From Giardia muris (Eukaryota > Fornicata > Diplomonadida > Hexamitidae), in NCBI GenBank assembly GCA_006247105.1, contig CM016925.1, positions 930,001 through 994,000 of the forward strand: 64,000 nt of DNA, given 5' to 3'. The notes below the pieces were generated by a model. It was not told the origin of the DNA. It did not search any database and was given only the letters and a program-made list of their open reading frames with translations. Within the stretch, counting starts at the first letter, position 1; each line of letters opens with the position of its first letter. Position numbers and translations under genes: made by a program. Below, piece by piece: positions 8,192-16,421 of this stretch.

Positions 8192-11100
8192 ATGACTTCG
8201 AGGAATAGCACTGTGATCGCCCAGTTCGAGGCTCTCAAGCAGGAGACACATAACGCAGTCGCCCATGGTGAACGCGACCTACGCAAAAGCCTTGCAGCCC
8301 AGGGATTGCCGCCCACCGGTGTCCATTTCTCCCCTGATGATCTACGTAAGCAATCCATCTCCTTCCTTGACGCCAAAAAGGTTAGCTGCGTCGCCCATGA
8401 CCGTGTCCTAGTGGCGGAGTGCCAGGACGTACTACAGGACCAGTACCACTTGATGACTGCACAGCAGGTTATTCTCCGTCTCAATACGGATAGGGACACT
8501 GGCCTTCGCCCTGAGGCGCGTGCGGCACTCTTAAAGGAACACGGGCCGAACCGGCTACCCGAGCCGAAGAGGTTGAACGGCTGCGTCCGTTTTCTTAAGA
8601 CGCAGCTTGATTTCTTCGCCCTTCTCCTATGGGTGGCGGCTATCGTCTGCTTCATCTCCTACATCGTCCAGTACACTACACACAAGGAGGAGGCCGAGAT
8701 CCATAACGTGTACTTGGGTGTGGCGTTAGTTCTGATCAACCTCATGAGTGGCCTTCTTGCCTTCTTCCAAGAATCGAAGACGTCAAACATTCTCAAATCC
8801 TTTGCAAATCTGATCCCTCCCCGTTGTTGGGTCCTAATTGATGGAGTTAAGACTGATACCCTGACTGATGATCTTGTCCCTGGGGATATTGTTTTCCTTC
8901 AAGCTGGTGATAAAGTTCCAGCTGATCTTCGTATCATTGAGGCGAATGGCTTGAAGGTCGATATGTCCAGCTTTACTGGAGAGGTGGAGCCACAACGTAG
9001 AACGGTTGAGCCTGATAATGTTGTGCGTATGCCTCTGGAGGCTCCGAACATGGCCTTTTATACCACCCTTGTTCTTAGTGGCGAGGGTTGTGGAGTTGTC
9101 GTTGACACTGGGGCTAGAACGATGATGGGAAAACTAACTGCCTCCATTGCTGAGCAAAAGCCTGAACCGACACCTATCCAGATCGAGATTCGTCGCTTCG
9201 TTAAGGTCATATCCATTATAGCGATCTGTCTTGGGATTCTTTTCTTCATTCTGAGTGCCGTTCTCATTAAAGACGTCCTTGAGGCCTTCCTCTTCGGGAT
9301 AGGGATCATCGTCGCGAACGTCCCCGAAGGGCTCTCGTTGACCATAGCCGTCTCCTTGACTCTTGCTGCCAAGCGGATGAAGAGTAAGAACATTCTAGTC
9401 AAGGAGCTTTCCTCGGTCGAGACTCTTGGGAGTTGCTCTGTCATTTGTAGTGATAAGACGGGGACGATTACGATGAATCAGATGAACGTTTCACATCTTT
9501 GGACACCTCGAGGTAGTGATCTTAATCGAGACCCTGCGGAAATGAAACAAAGCCCACGTCTCTGTGATGTGGCTATTAACTTCAACGATGGACGCTTCCT
9601 GGTCTCACCCCCAAGTGGGACGAACGTACCTCTCAATTTCGGAACAGATCCAACTTGGAAGGTCTATTACCTCATCTTAGCCCTATGTAGTAGGGCCGTC
9701 TTTGAGGAGGCAGCAGATGAGGTTGGGAAGTCAAAACTATTCCGTCGCACCATTGGTGACGCCTCTGAATCTGGGATCCTTCGATTCACGTCGTTAATAA
9801 TAGACTACTTCGGTCCCTACGATCTATTTGAGCTACGAGCTGACTCTCCAAAGGTTGCAGAGATCCCTTTCAATAGTACGATCAAAATGCAAGTGTCTAT
9901 CCATTCTCTTGGGAAGATGGCGCTTGAATCTTTCTTTAACGCCCCTGTTCGTCAAATCCTTCTTCCCGCGGCCGTCAATCATACGGCCGATGAGCTTATT
10001 GGAAAGATCCACCTTACTGTCGTGAAGGGCGCACCAGAACGGATTATAGCGCGTTGCAAGTATTATATGGACCATGAAGGAGGTGTTCGCCCCTTCGACT
10101 CCAAGCTCGAGACTGCCTTCACCGTTGCCTACGAGGCCATGGGAAGCATGGGTGAGCGTGTCCTTGGGCTCGCCTTCCGGCTTATCCCTGACATTGAGCG
10201 CTATTATGACGCCGAAAAGAAGGAATATGTCTATGATACTGAAAGTGATGCGTTCCCAGGCCTTCAGGACCTGGTCTTTGCAGGCCTCGTCTCCCTTCAA
10301 GACCCTCCGAAGAATGGTGTCTATCAAGCCGTCGAGGATTGTAAGAAGGCGAAGATCCGCGTTGCCATGGTCACTGGAGACCACTACTTGACCGCCGCAG
10401 CTATCGCACGTCAAGTTGGGATTATTGATGGAGATAACATCGACATGTATGTGAAACCATCGTCTCTCAAGCCTGGTCCGGCGAACGCCGCTGTTGAGGC
10501 CCAGGCTGCAGCGCAGGAAGCTAATATGGCTCGTGGCAATAGGAAGAGACGTTGTAAGAAGCGTGGTTATAAGGAGAACATTAATAACTTCTCCAGGGTT
10601 AACCGTGCGCTTCATACGCCCTTCAAAGAGACCGAGATCATGTGCGATGCCGCAGTTATCACAGGGGAGACCCTCCTTGACGTCGATGACATCTTCTTGG
10701 AAGAATTTGTGGCCATTTATCCCAATATAGTTTTCGCTCGTACTACTCCTGAACAGAAGCTGGCAATCGTTCGAGCCTATAAGGAGAATGGGTTTGTCGT
10801 CGCTGTTAGTGGCGATGGGTCCAATGATGCCCCGGCATTGAAATGCGCCGACATCGGAGTTGCCATGGCCTCTGGGTCTGACGTTGCTCGTGAGGCCGGA
10901 AATATCATCCTAGTAGACAATAGCTTCGATAGCATCGTCACTGGGATCAAAGAGGGCCGTCTGATCTTTGAGAACCTACGGAAGGCTCTGGCATACACGG
11001 TCACCAGTGCCGTCCCACAGCTAGTCCCATTCATGCTTTTCGTCCTCTTCGGCTTCCCTAACGCGATGTCCGGGATCATGATTCTACTCGTCGATGTCTT

Positions 11101-11845
11101 CTCCGATATCTGGCCAGCGTTTGCTATGTCCTATGAGGCCGCCGAAATGGACATCATGACACGTCCGCCACGGAACCTGAAGACGGACACCTTGATCGAT
11201 GGGCGCCTAATTGGCTACGCATATGGCCAGATGGGAGTCATTCAAGCGTTCGCCCTCCTAACCACCTTCATGCTTACCATCATCTTTGAGATCCGTGGAC
11301 GTGTCAATCTAACGGATCCAACGTGTGCAGCTCTGCCAGAAATCCAATACCTCAAGGACACGACTAAGCTTTTCATCTCTACAAACCATGAGATATTCTA
11401 TGACCGTCTTGGAGACAAGTTCAAGGTGGCCATTGAAAAGGATTGCATGAAGGATAACGGCCTCTATAAAAAGGATAATGCGAAGGCGGAGGGCCTTGCA
11501 CTAGCGAAAGAGATCTTCTATCGCGGACAAACTGCATCCTTCGTGAGCGTTATTGAATCCCAGTTCTTCGATGCGTCGGTCTCGCGTACCCGGCTCATCT
11601 CAATCTTCAAGCAGCAATGGAACTGGATGATGTTTGGTGGGCTGCTGCTACAGATCACGCTTTGCGCCCTCTTCGTCTATGTACCGATCTTCCATACTGC
11701 GTTCCTGACAAGACCAGTCAGTGGGCTTTCATGGTGCTGGTCCCTACCCTTCTGCGTTCTTATCCTTGCGTATGACGAAATTCGTAAGCTGATCATCCGT
11801 CAGCCATGTACTCCTGCCCGCGTGAAGAAGTATTGGTCATGGTAA
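8192..11845 (+). CDS. P-type cation ATPase, Na+/K+-ATPase alpha-like (type IIC)
   Basis: A 1217-residue ion pump. It has the phosphorylation motif SDKTGTIT (Asp near 421), a TGEV loop (TGES in most relatives), KGAPERI, VTGDH and GDGSNDAPALK (~874). Membrane helix 4 reads VANVPEGL as in animal Na+/K+ and H+/K+ pumps, and helix 6 keeps both aspartates (VDVFSDIWP). Helix 5 reads TSAVPQL where animal pumps have TSNIPEI, so two cation-coordinating positions (Asn, Glu) are changed to Ala and Gln. It is longer than the usual ~1020 residues, with insertions near ~780-830 and in the loop between helices 7 and 8. No beta subunit is visible here. It follows the ABC gene by 36 bases and overlaps the convergent gene by 9 bases. 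Confidence 0.92.
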   Translation: MTSRNSTVIAQFEALKQETHNAVAHGERDLRKSLAAQGLPPTGVHFSPDDLRKQSISFLDAKKVSCVAHDRVLVAECQDVLQDQYHLMTAQQVILRLNTDRDTGLRPEARAALLKEHGPNRLPEPKRLNGCVRFLKTQLDFFALLLWVAAIVCFISYIVQYTTHKEEAEIHNVYLGVALVLINLMSGLLAFFQESKTSNILKSFANLIPPRCWVLIDGVKTDTLTDDLVPGDIVFLQAGDKVPADLRIIEANGLKVDMSSFTGEVEPQRRTVEPDNVVRMPLEAPNMAFYTTLVLSGEGCGVVVDTGARTMMGKLTASIAEQKPEPTPIQIEIRRFVKVISIIAICLGILFFILSAVLIKDVLEAFLFGIGIIVANVPEGLSLTIAVSLTLAAKRMKSKNILVKELSSVETLGSCSVICSDKTGTITMNQMNVSHLWTPRGSDLNRDPAEMKQSPRLCDVAINFNDGRFLVSPPSGTNVPLNFGTDPTWKVYYLILALCSRAVFEEAADEVGKSKLFRRTIGDASESGILRFTSLIIDYFGPYDLFELRADSPKVAEIPFNSTIKMQVSIHSLGKMALESFFNAPVRQILLPAAVNHTADELIGKIHLTVVKGAPERIIARCKYYMDHEGGVRPFDSKLETAFTVAYEAMGSMGERVLGLAFRLIPDIERYYDAEKKEYVYDTESDAFPGLQDLVFAGLVSLQDPPKNGVYQAVEDCKKAKIRVAMVTGDHYLTAAAIARQVGIIDGDNIDMYVKPSSLKPGPANAAVEAQAAAQEANMARGNRKRRCKKRGYKENINNFSRVNRALHTPFKETEIMCDAAVITGETLLDVDDIFLEEFVAIYPNIVFARTTPEQKLAIVRAYKENGFVVAVSGDGSNDAPALKCADIGVAMASGSDVAREAGNIILVDNSFDSIVTGIKEGRLIFENLRKALAYTVTSAVPQLVPFMLFVLFGFPNAMSGIMILLVDVFSDIWPAFAMSYEAAEMDIMTRPPRNLKTDTLIDGRLIGYAYGQMGVIQAFALLTTFMLTIIFEIRGRVNLTDPTCAALPEIQYLKDTTKLFISTNHEIFYDRLGDKFKVAIEKDCMKDNGLYKKDNAKAEGLALAKEIFYRGQTASFVSVIESQFFDASVSRTRLISIFKQQWNWMMFGGLLLQITLCALFVYVPIFHTAFLTRPVSGLSWCWSLPFCVLILAYDEIRKLIIRQPCTPARVKKYWSW

Positions 11846-12913
11846 CTGGTTCTTAGGCGATCCGTATTGTAGCCGTATCTCACCCTTGACAGGGTCGTAG
11901 GAACGGAAGGCAGAGCCATAACAGGACCGTAGCTCTTGCTCAAGGCTTTTCAATGGAGCGTTGCCATCCTTTGGATAATAGTTGTGGATGATAACCGTGT
12001 GAAAGTACCCACCCAGCTCTTTAGGTAAGTAGAAACTTCTGGGAGTAAGCGAGATTTGGCTGAAATTCGTCACGACGATCCCACACCCCTCAAAGATAAC
12101 GGTGCAATGCTCATTCTTGATGACCTGGTATCTTTCCTTCTCCATCTGTGCCTTCGTCATGTGGGAGAGGATCTCGTAATCCGGAATCACTTGGAGATGA
12201 TCATTTCTAACAATATTCGGGCACTTCTTCTCATCTATAAGACGAGTAGTGGTGGAGTAAAAGCTGGAGTCCTCAGATGGCCTTCGAGTCTTCCCTTGTA
12301 CTCGTGTGATCTCAGTTGAGACCAACCGGACTGATTGAGCCAAGGTTTCTGGTGGTGGAGCTTGTTTCTTAGTCTTCCCAAGTCCGATACTAGTCAAAAG
12401 CAAGTGGTTGTATTCCATCTCCTTCTCCTTTGACCATGTGGATTGAAGTGTGGATTGTTGCGGCTGAAGAACTGATGGCATCATAGCTTGAGGTGCACGA
12501 TATGTATCCCGCATTGATGGTGGTGGTGGTGGAGGTGGAAGCTCATGAGGGCGTAAAACGGGTTGCATAGGGGCTCCCTGTTGCTGTTGTTGTTCTTGTT
12601 GAGGTGGTTCAGCTACTATTGAGTCGGACTTTTCGGAGATATGCGATATGCAGATCGACTTGACGCATGCGTTTAGGCCCTGGCCATCGTGGACATCTAC
12701 GACTCCATCCTGATTGAAGGAGAGGCTACTGGAGTCCTTATATAGGGTACACCTCCAAAGGACTGGTTCCTGCACCGGGGAATTCTCGACGCGCCGGAAC
12801 CGGGTGATGCGGACGGGCATGGGGGAGGAGAGGCACGCGATCTTACTCCCCGTGTCACACCCGGCCTTCGCCGCAGCCTTTAGCAGTTTGAACTGATCAA
12901 CAGTGAGTTTCAT
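11837..12913 (-). CDS. Nup98-type nucleoporin domain protein (S59/APD-like), no FG repeats
   Basis: A 358-residue protein. The middle carries poly-Gln (~110) and poly-Pro (~130) tracts. The C-terminal ~140 residues match the order of elements in the Nup98 autoproteolytic domain: an 'IPDYEILSHM' entry like IPSLEEL, a 'VIFEGCGIVV' strand like IxFLGPVDL, a 'GGYFHTVIIHNYYP' strand, and the hallmark 'FRSYDPVKGEIRLQY' (animal FVSYDPVKGEWKFRV). The cleavage triad HF-S is missing: the chain ends 11 residues later as GSPKNQLP. No FG or GLEBS repeats are seen. If right, it would dock in the nuclear pore scaffold. The ATG at 12913 follows ctaaa; an in-frame extension to 13159 would run inside the opposite gene and is rejected. 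Confidence 0.55.
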   Translation of the reverse strand: MKLTVDQFKLLKAAAKAGCDTGSKIACLSSPMPVRITRFRRVENSPVQEPVLWRCTLYKDSSSLSFNQDGVVDVHDGQGLNACVKSICISHISEKSDSIVAEPPQQEQQQQQGAPMQPVLRPHELPPPPPPPSMRDTYRAPQAMMPSVLQPQQSTLQSTWSKEKEMEYNHLLLTSIGLGKTKKQAPPPETLAQSVRLVSTEITRVQGKTRRPSEDSSFYSTTTRLIDEKKCPNIVRNDHLQVIPDYEILSHMTKAQMEKERYQVIKNEHCTVIFEGCGIVVTNFSQISLTPRSFYLPKELGGYFHTVIIHNYYPKDGNAPLKSLEQELRSCYGSAFRSYDPVKGEIRLQYGSPKNQLP

Positions 12914-12919
12914 TTTAGT
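12914..12919. promoter_or_regulatory. 6-base divergent intergenic region
   Basis: Only tttagt separates the two opposed ATGs (CAT-tttagt-ATG). Each promoter must lie largely within the other gene's coding sequence, or a single AT-rich core drives both. Confidence 0.45.
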
Positions 12920-15703
12920 ATGCTCGGAAGATCCCTGAAGCGGCTCGTGGACGAGGCGTGTAAGGGCACTCGAGGCGTGGATCAGCGGGTCCTTGGTCCT
13001 GTGGACGCGGCGACGTTCAGGAGCGTCGAGGAGTACTTCCGGAGGCATGATACCCCATCCGTGGTGAAGAATGCCTTGGCAGACGTCTTCGCTTGTGATG
13101 CTACTCTCGTCACCGAGGCGACCTCCGGTGAAGCACTCTCCCAAGCCATCGAGACTCACTTCTGGAGTGCAAACCTACGTCCTATCTCCGATAACGTACA
13201 TATGCAAGCGGAGGTCCTTACACAATTGGACTCGGTTCAGGGGAACATGAAGACATTACTGCAGGAGGTCACAAATACGCGGGCGCGATTCAAGAAGGAG
13301 CGGGATACGCATCTGACTCCTCATATCTTATCCTTGACACGAGAGGTTTGTCTTTCAAGATTGACGCAAACCTTAGACTGTTTGAAGCTAATGGCGCAGT
13401 TGAAGGAGCTTTTGGAGAGCTATGAGAAGCAGAAGGCTGGCGGCTTATATAACCGTATGCTTCACACGGGCATACGATACTTAGAACTACGAAAAAAGCT
13501 CTACAAGCTTGGTGGGCAGCCACTCGACACTCCCCCCACTAGTCGTTCTTTACTCGCCTTTCCCCTCATCGATGTGGGTGAAAGAGAGTTGTTATTACAG
13601 GAGATGATTAAGATGGCGTTACTTGACCCCTCCTTCGTAGGGGAGCATGGAGACCTGATACAAATCGTTTCCGATTGGAAGGGTTTAGTGGATGAAGTGA
13701 CCCTGCAGAATAGCGTTTTGAAGGCATATAAGCAAGTCTATGATGGGTTGAAGACACAGACCACCCCCTTGGAGTTAGTGATCCCGTTATTGAAGACCTA
13801 TATCTACCTTCGTTCAAACCCAGAAGGAGGTCCTACCCCTCAGCTTCTTCCCCATATGATCGACTCGGTCATAGAGGCCGTTAGTTCCCGCCTAGTCCTT
13901 ATCACCTTTGAGACAACGGACTTGCCAGCAACGTTGCAGTATTGCTTTGAATATGCCTTCAGTTATCTCGTCGCCGTAGCCATGGGCGCAAAGAGAGCGG
14001 TCCTTGATACCTTCCGGTCGTGCGTAGAGGCCGCAATCAAGAAGACGCGCCTGTTATTCATGGTGCACTTTCGAGCACGAGAGCTTGAGAGGCTATTCAA
14101 TTGTTTTCTACGTGCCCAGGACTATACATTGGATATTGGTCAGTTAGCAGAATTAATACCAACCTCCTTGTTCATAATGACGGCTATTGATGTGCAAGCA
14201 CCAGTTGCCGTGGAATTACTCTCTCAACTCATCTCACGCCTGTCCGAACTTCAAGGGCAGGAGATTGATAAGCTAATCCTTGAGGTATCTATCGAGACTT
14301 TCCTTAAGAACGCTGAATTTAGAACACTGGTAGGGAAGCTTCAAGGGAGATGCTCTTGGATCAATGATGTCTCTTTACACCGCGTCGGAGATACATATAT
14401 CCATCATACTGGAGAAACTCGTTCTCTCTCAGAGTATTGCAAGCGGATGTTCATAGCTTCCTTGCTTCTGGGAGATCCACTTCTCTTTCTCGACTCGAGT
14501 GAGCATTGCATTTATAGATGTCTACGCTTCTCAGTTGATAAGACTTCTCCTTTCGGAACGCACTTGGAGAAGCATGCGCGCCGAAGGACTCAACAGGTCT
14601 TACAAGCGTTACGTGTTGGCTCGTCCACCGCGGAGTACGTAAGCATGGCGATGAGTGATTACGCGACGTTCCTTCAAGGCGTCCTGGTCGGAATCAATAA
14701 GCCATTGAATTTGACGGCATCCATTGCTGAAGATTATCGTGTTCTACTCCAAAGAAGTGAGTGCGACGTCGTACGACTCTTGATCCTCAAGAACTTCCTC
14801 TCCGCCGCCAACGTCCTAGTAGAACGCGGAATAACTGGCAACGCCTCAACAACTGTCTTAGCATCGACCCTAGTCGAGGACATCGGGAAATATAGCAGCG
14901 ATACCTCAATCAATATTACGTTGCCCCTTTCACCTTCTCCTCAACTAGTCAATCTACGCGGGAGTATGAACCCGACTGAGGTCCGAAGCAAAGAAGAAAC
15001 CACCTTCCTTACCGAGACCCAAACGATGGCGGAGTTGTTGTTGAAGGGCGTTGCTCACGTCCTTAAGACCGTCCAGATCCAAGTCTTCAACATCCCTGAA
15101 ACCATGGCAACGCATATCAAGGCTGCAATTCCGGAATATAAAAGAGAAGCTAGTCCTGATAAGTCTGCGCCCACCTCATTTAGTGCAAAGCTTGTTAGCA
15201 CCCTCAAAAACACCTTCTACCTCCTCAACTTCGGGTGCATTGCGACCCCGAGCGAAATAACGACGGAGGAGGCCCAGAGCATCCATTCTGTTTTAACGCT
15301 CTCAACACCTGAGGCATATGGCTGTTCTCTTTACCATTTCTACTTCTATAAGACCTTCGCCCGGAACTTCTCGGAGTGGTTTGTCAGCGCCGCCGCCACG
15401 GTCCCACAGTACACGGGCTTCGGGCGTAGTTGTCTTCTTCATGATTATTGCGCGGTCCAGGCGTTCCTGACAGGGGTCCTTCCCGACTTCTGCCTCGATA
15501 GCTCCGATATCCAGGCAAGCTTCGCTTCTGTTCGTGAGTATATAGAGCTATATTTCAGCACTCCGGAAGAAGTGATGGAGCATGCGGAGCAGAAGACATA
15601 CACCATCGCCCAGATCATTGCCCTCCTTCGTACGGGCCTTAGTTGTCACCTCCCAGTCCAAAGCATCGAGACATACATCACTAACCTTCCTGGAGGCTTC
15701 TAA
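12920..15703 (+). CDS. Large helical protein, possible CATCHR-type vesicle-tethering subunit
   Basis: A 927-residue, almost wholly alpha-helical protein with no membrane span. Residues ~70-175 are coiled-coil-like ('LTQLDSVQGNMKTLLQEV', then 'LTQTLDCLKLMAQLKELLES'), and the rest is a long run of helical segments. This arrangement resembles the N-terminal coiled coil plus helical rods of COG, GARP/EARP or exocyst subunits, which tether transport vesicles. No diagnostic motif fixes the subunit, so the family is an inference from pattern only. The start lies 6 bases from the opposite Nup98-like gene, and the stop is 4 bases from the convergent unknown gene. Other helical families, such as gamma-tubulin complex proteins, are not excluded. 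Confidence 0.6.
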   Translation: MLGRSLKRLVDEACKGTRGVDQRVLGPVDAATFRSVEEYFRRHDTPSVVKNALADVFACDATLVTEATSGEALSQAIETHFWSANLRPISDNVHMQAEVLTQLDSVQGNMKTLLQEVTNTRARFKKERDTHLTPHILSLTREVCLSRLTQTLDCLKLMAQLKELLESYEKQKAGGLYNRMLHTGIRYLELRKKLYKLGGQPLDTPPTSRSLLAFPLIDVGERELLLQEMIKMALLDPSFVGEHGDLIQIVSDWKGLVDEVTLQNSVLKAYKQVYDGLKTQTTPLELVIPLLKTYIYLRSNPEGGPTPQLLPHMIDSVIEAVSSRLVLITFETTDLPATLQYCFEYAFSYLVAVAMGAKRAVLDTFRSCVEAAIKKTRLLFMVHFRARELERLFNCFLRAQDYTLDIGQLAELIPTSLFIMTAIDVQAPVAVELLSQLISRLSELQGQEIDKLILEVSIETFLKNAEFRTLVGKLQGRCSWINDVSLHRVGDTYIHHTGETRSLSEYCKRMFIASLLLGDPLLFLDSSEHCIYRCLRFSVDKTSPFGTHLEKHARRRTQQVLQALRVGSSTAEYVSMAMSDYATFLQGVLVGINKPLNLTASIAEDYRVLLQRSECDVVRLLILKNFLSAANVLVERGITGNASTTVLASTLVEDIGKYSSDTSINITLPLSPSPQLVNLRGSMNPTEVRSKEETTFLTETQTMAELLLKGVAHVLKTVQIQVFNIPETMATHIKAAIPEYKREASPDKSAPTSFSAKLVSTLKNTFYLLNFGCIATPSEITTEEAQSIHSVLTLSTPEAYGCSLYHFYFYKTFARNFSEWFVSAAATVPQYTGFGRSCLLHDYCAVQAFLTGVLPDFCLDSSDIQASFASVREYIELYFSTPEEVMEHAEQKTYTIAQIIALLRTGLSCHLPVQSIETYITNLPGGF

Positions 15704-15707
15704 CCCT

Positions 15708-16334
15708 TCAGTTCGGAGATACGGTAGCAAAGGCGCTTGCAGGGATGCTTTCGAAGCGACGATTCATCAAGTCTGTAGTATATAAGTCCAAGAGGACCGT
15801 CATGAGGAGCTTGCGCGTCTCCAACGGGAGCGGTGCATGCTTTCGTGGGGAGGCCAATAGGATGGCGTGTAAATGGCGTAGAATGGTCACCAGCGCCTCA
15901 CGTCCGACCCAATCGCCTGGAATCACCCCATTAGAGTCGTCAATCAGACAAACAAGAGAAACTATGCTCAGGTAAATTCTTCGGGCCGAAACACCAGACT
16001 GGCTACTATTCAATAGGAGAATCAGGCTATGCCAGGAGGAACAGAAGTCAGAGTAGTTAAAAGGGATGACGCATGCCGCATTGAAGAAGTCATCTCCAAG
16101 AGAAGCTAAGGCTTGAGGTACACGGTCGGTGGTCATGTGTACCTTCCGTAACCAATCCGCTAGCTCGCTTGGGTTATAGATGTGTAGCTTGACACAAGCC
16201 GATCTAAGTGGTCCTCCAGGTGCAAGAATCCTCGCGATCTCACTCGCCACAAACTCGGCGATGGGGCGTGCGGTAGAGCGTTTGAGGTAGTCAAGGTAAC
16301 AGATGCTTGATAGGAGAGTTACACTCGCATTCAT
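15708..16334 (-). CDS. Hypothetical helical protein, 208 residues
   Basis: I do not recognise this protein. It is mainly hydrophobic helices broken by short loops, with no signal peptide, coiled coil or cysteine motif. The pattern 'LLSSICYLDYLKRSTARP' followed by several 15-20 residue helices could be a small alpha-solenoid. It is convergent with the possible tethering subunit (4-base gap). The ATG is preceded by agtctat-type AT-rich sequence. A second in-frame ATG lies four bases inside the start region on the other phase and is not used. Its reality rests on the clean frame filling the space between two good genes. Confidence 0.5.
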   Translation of the reverse strand: MNASVTLLSSICYLDYLKRSTARPIAEFVASEIARILAPGGPLRSACVKLHIYNPSELADWLRKVHMTTDRVPQALASLGDDFFNAACVIPFNYSDFCSSWHSLILLLNSSQSGVSARRIYLSIVSLVCLIDDSNGVIPGDWVGREALVTILRHLHAILLASPRKHAPLPLETRKLLMTVLLDLYTTDLMNRRFESIPASAFATVSPN

Positions 16335-16421
16335 ATAGTCAGAGTACTAATTATGTCCAGTTCCACTAATAGTCAATCGTCACCTTTCCTCTCTCCTTCA
16401 GCCCCTTAGAAGGTAACGGGT

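Noticed and set aside
9833..10615. 260-codon minus-strand frame inside the P-type ATPase gene
   Set aside because: The ATPase motifs on the plus strand are unambiguous; the reverse frame has no family feature.
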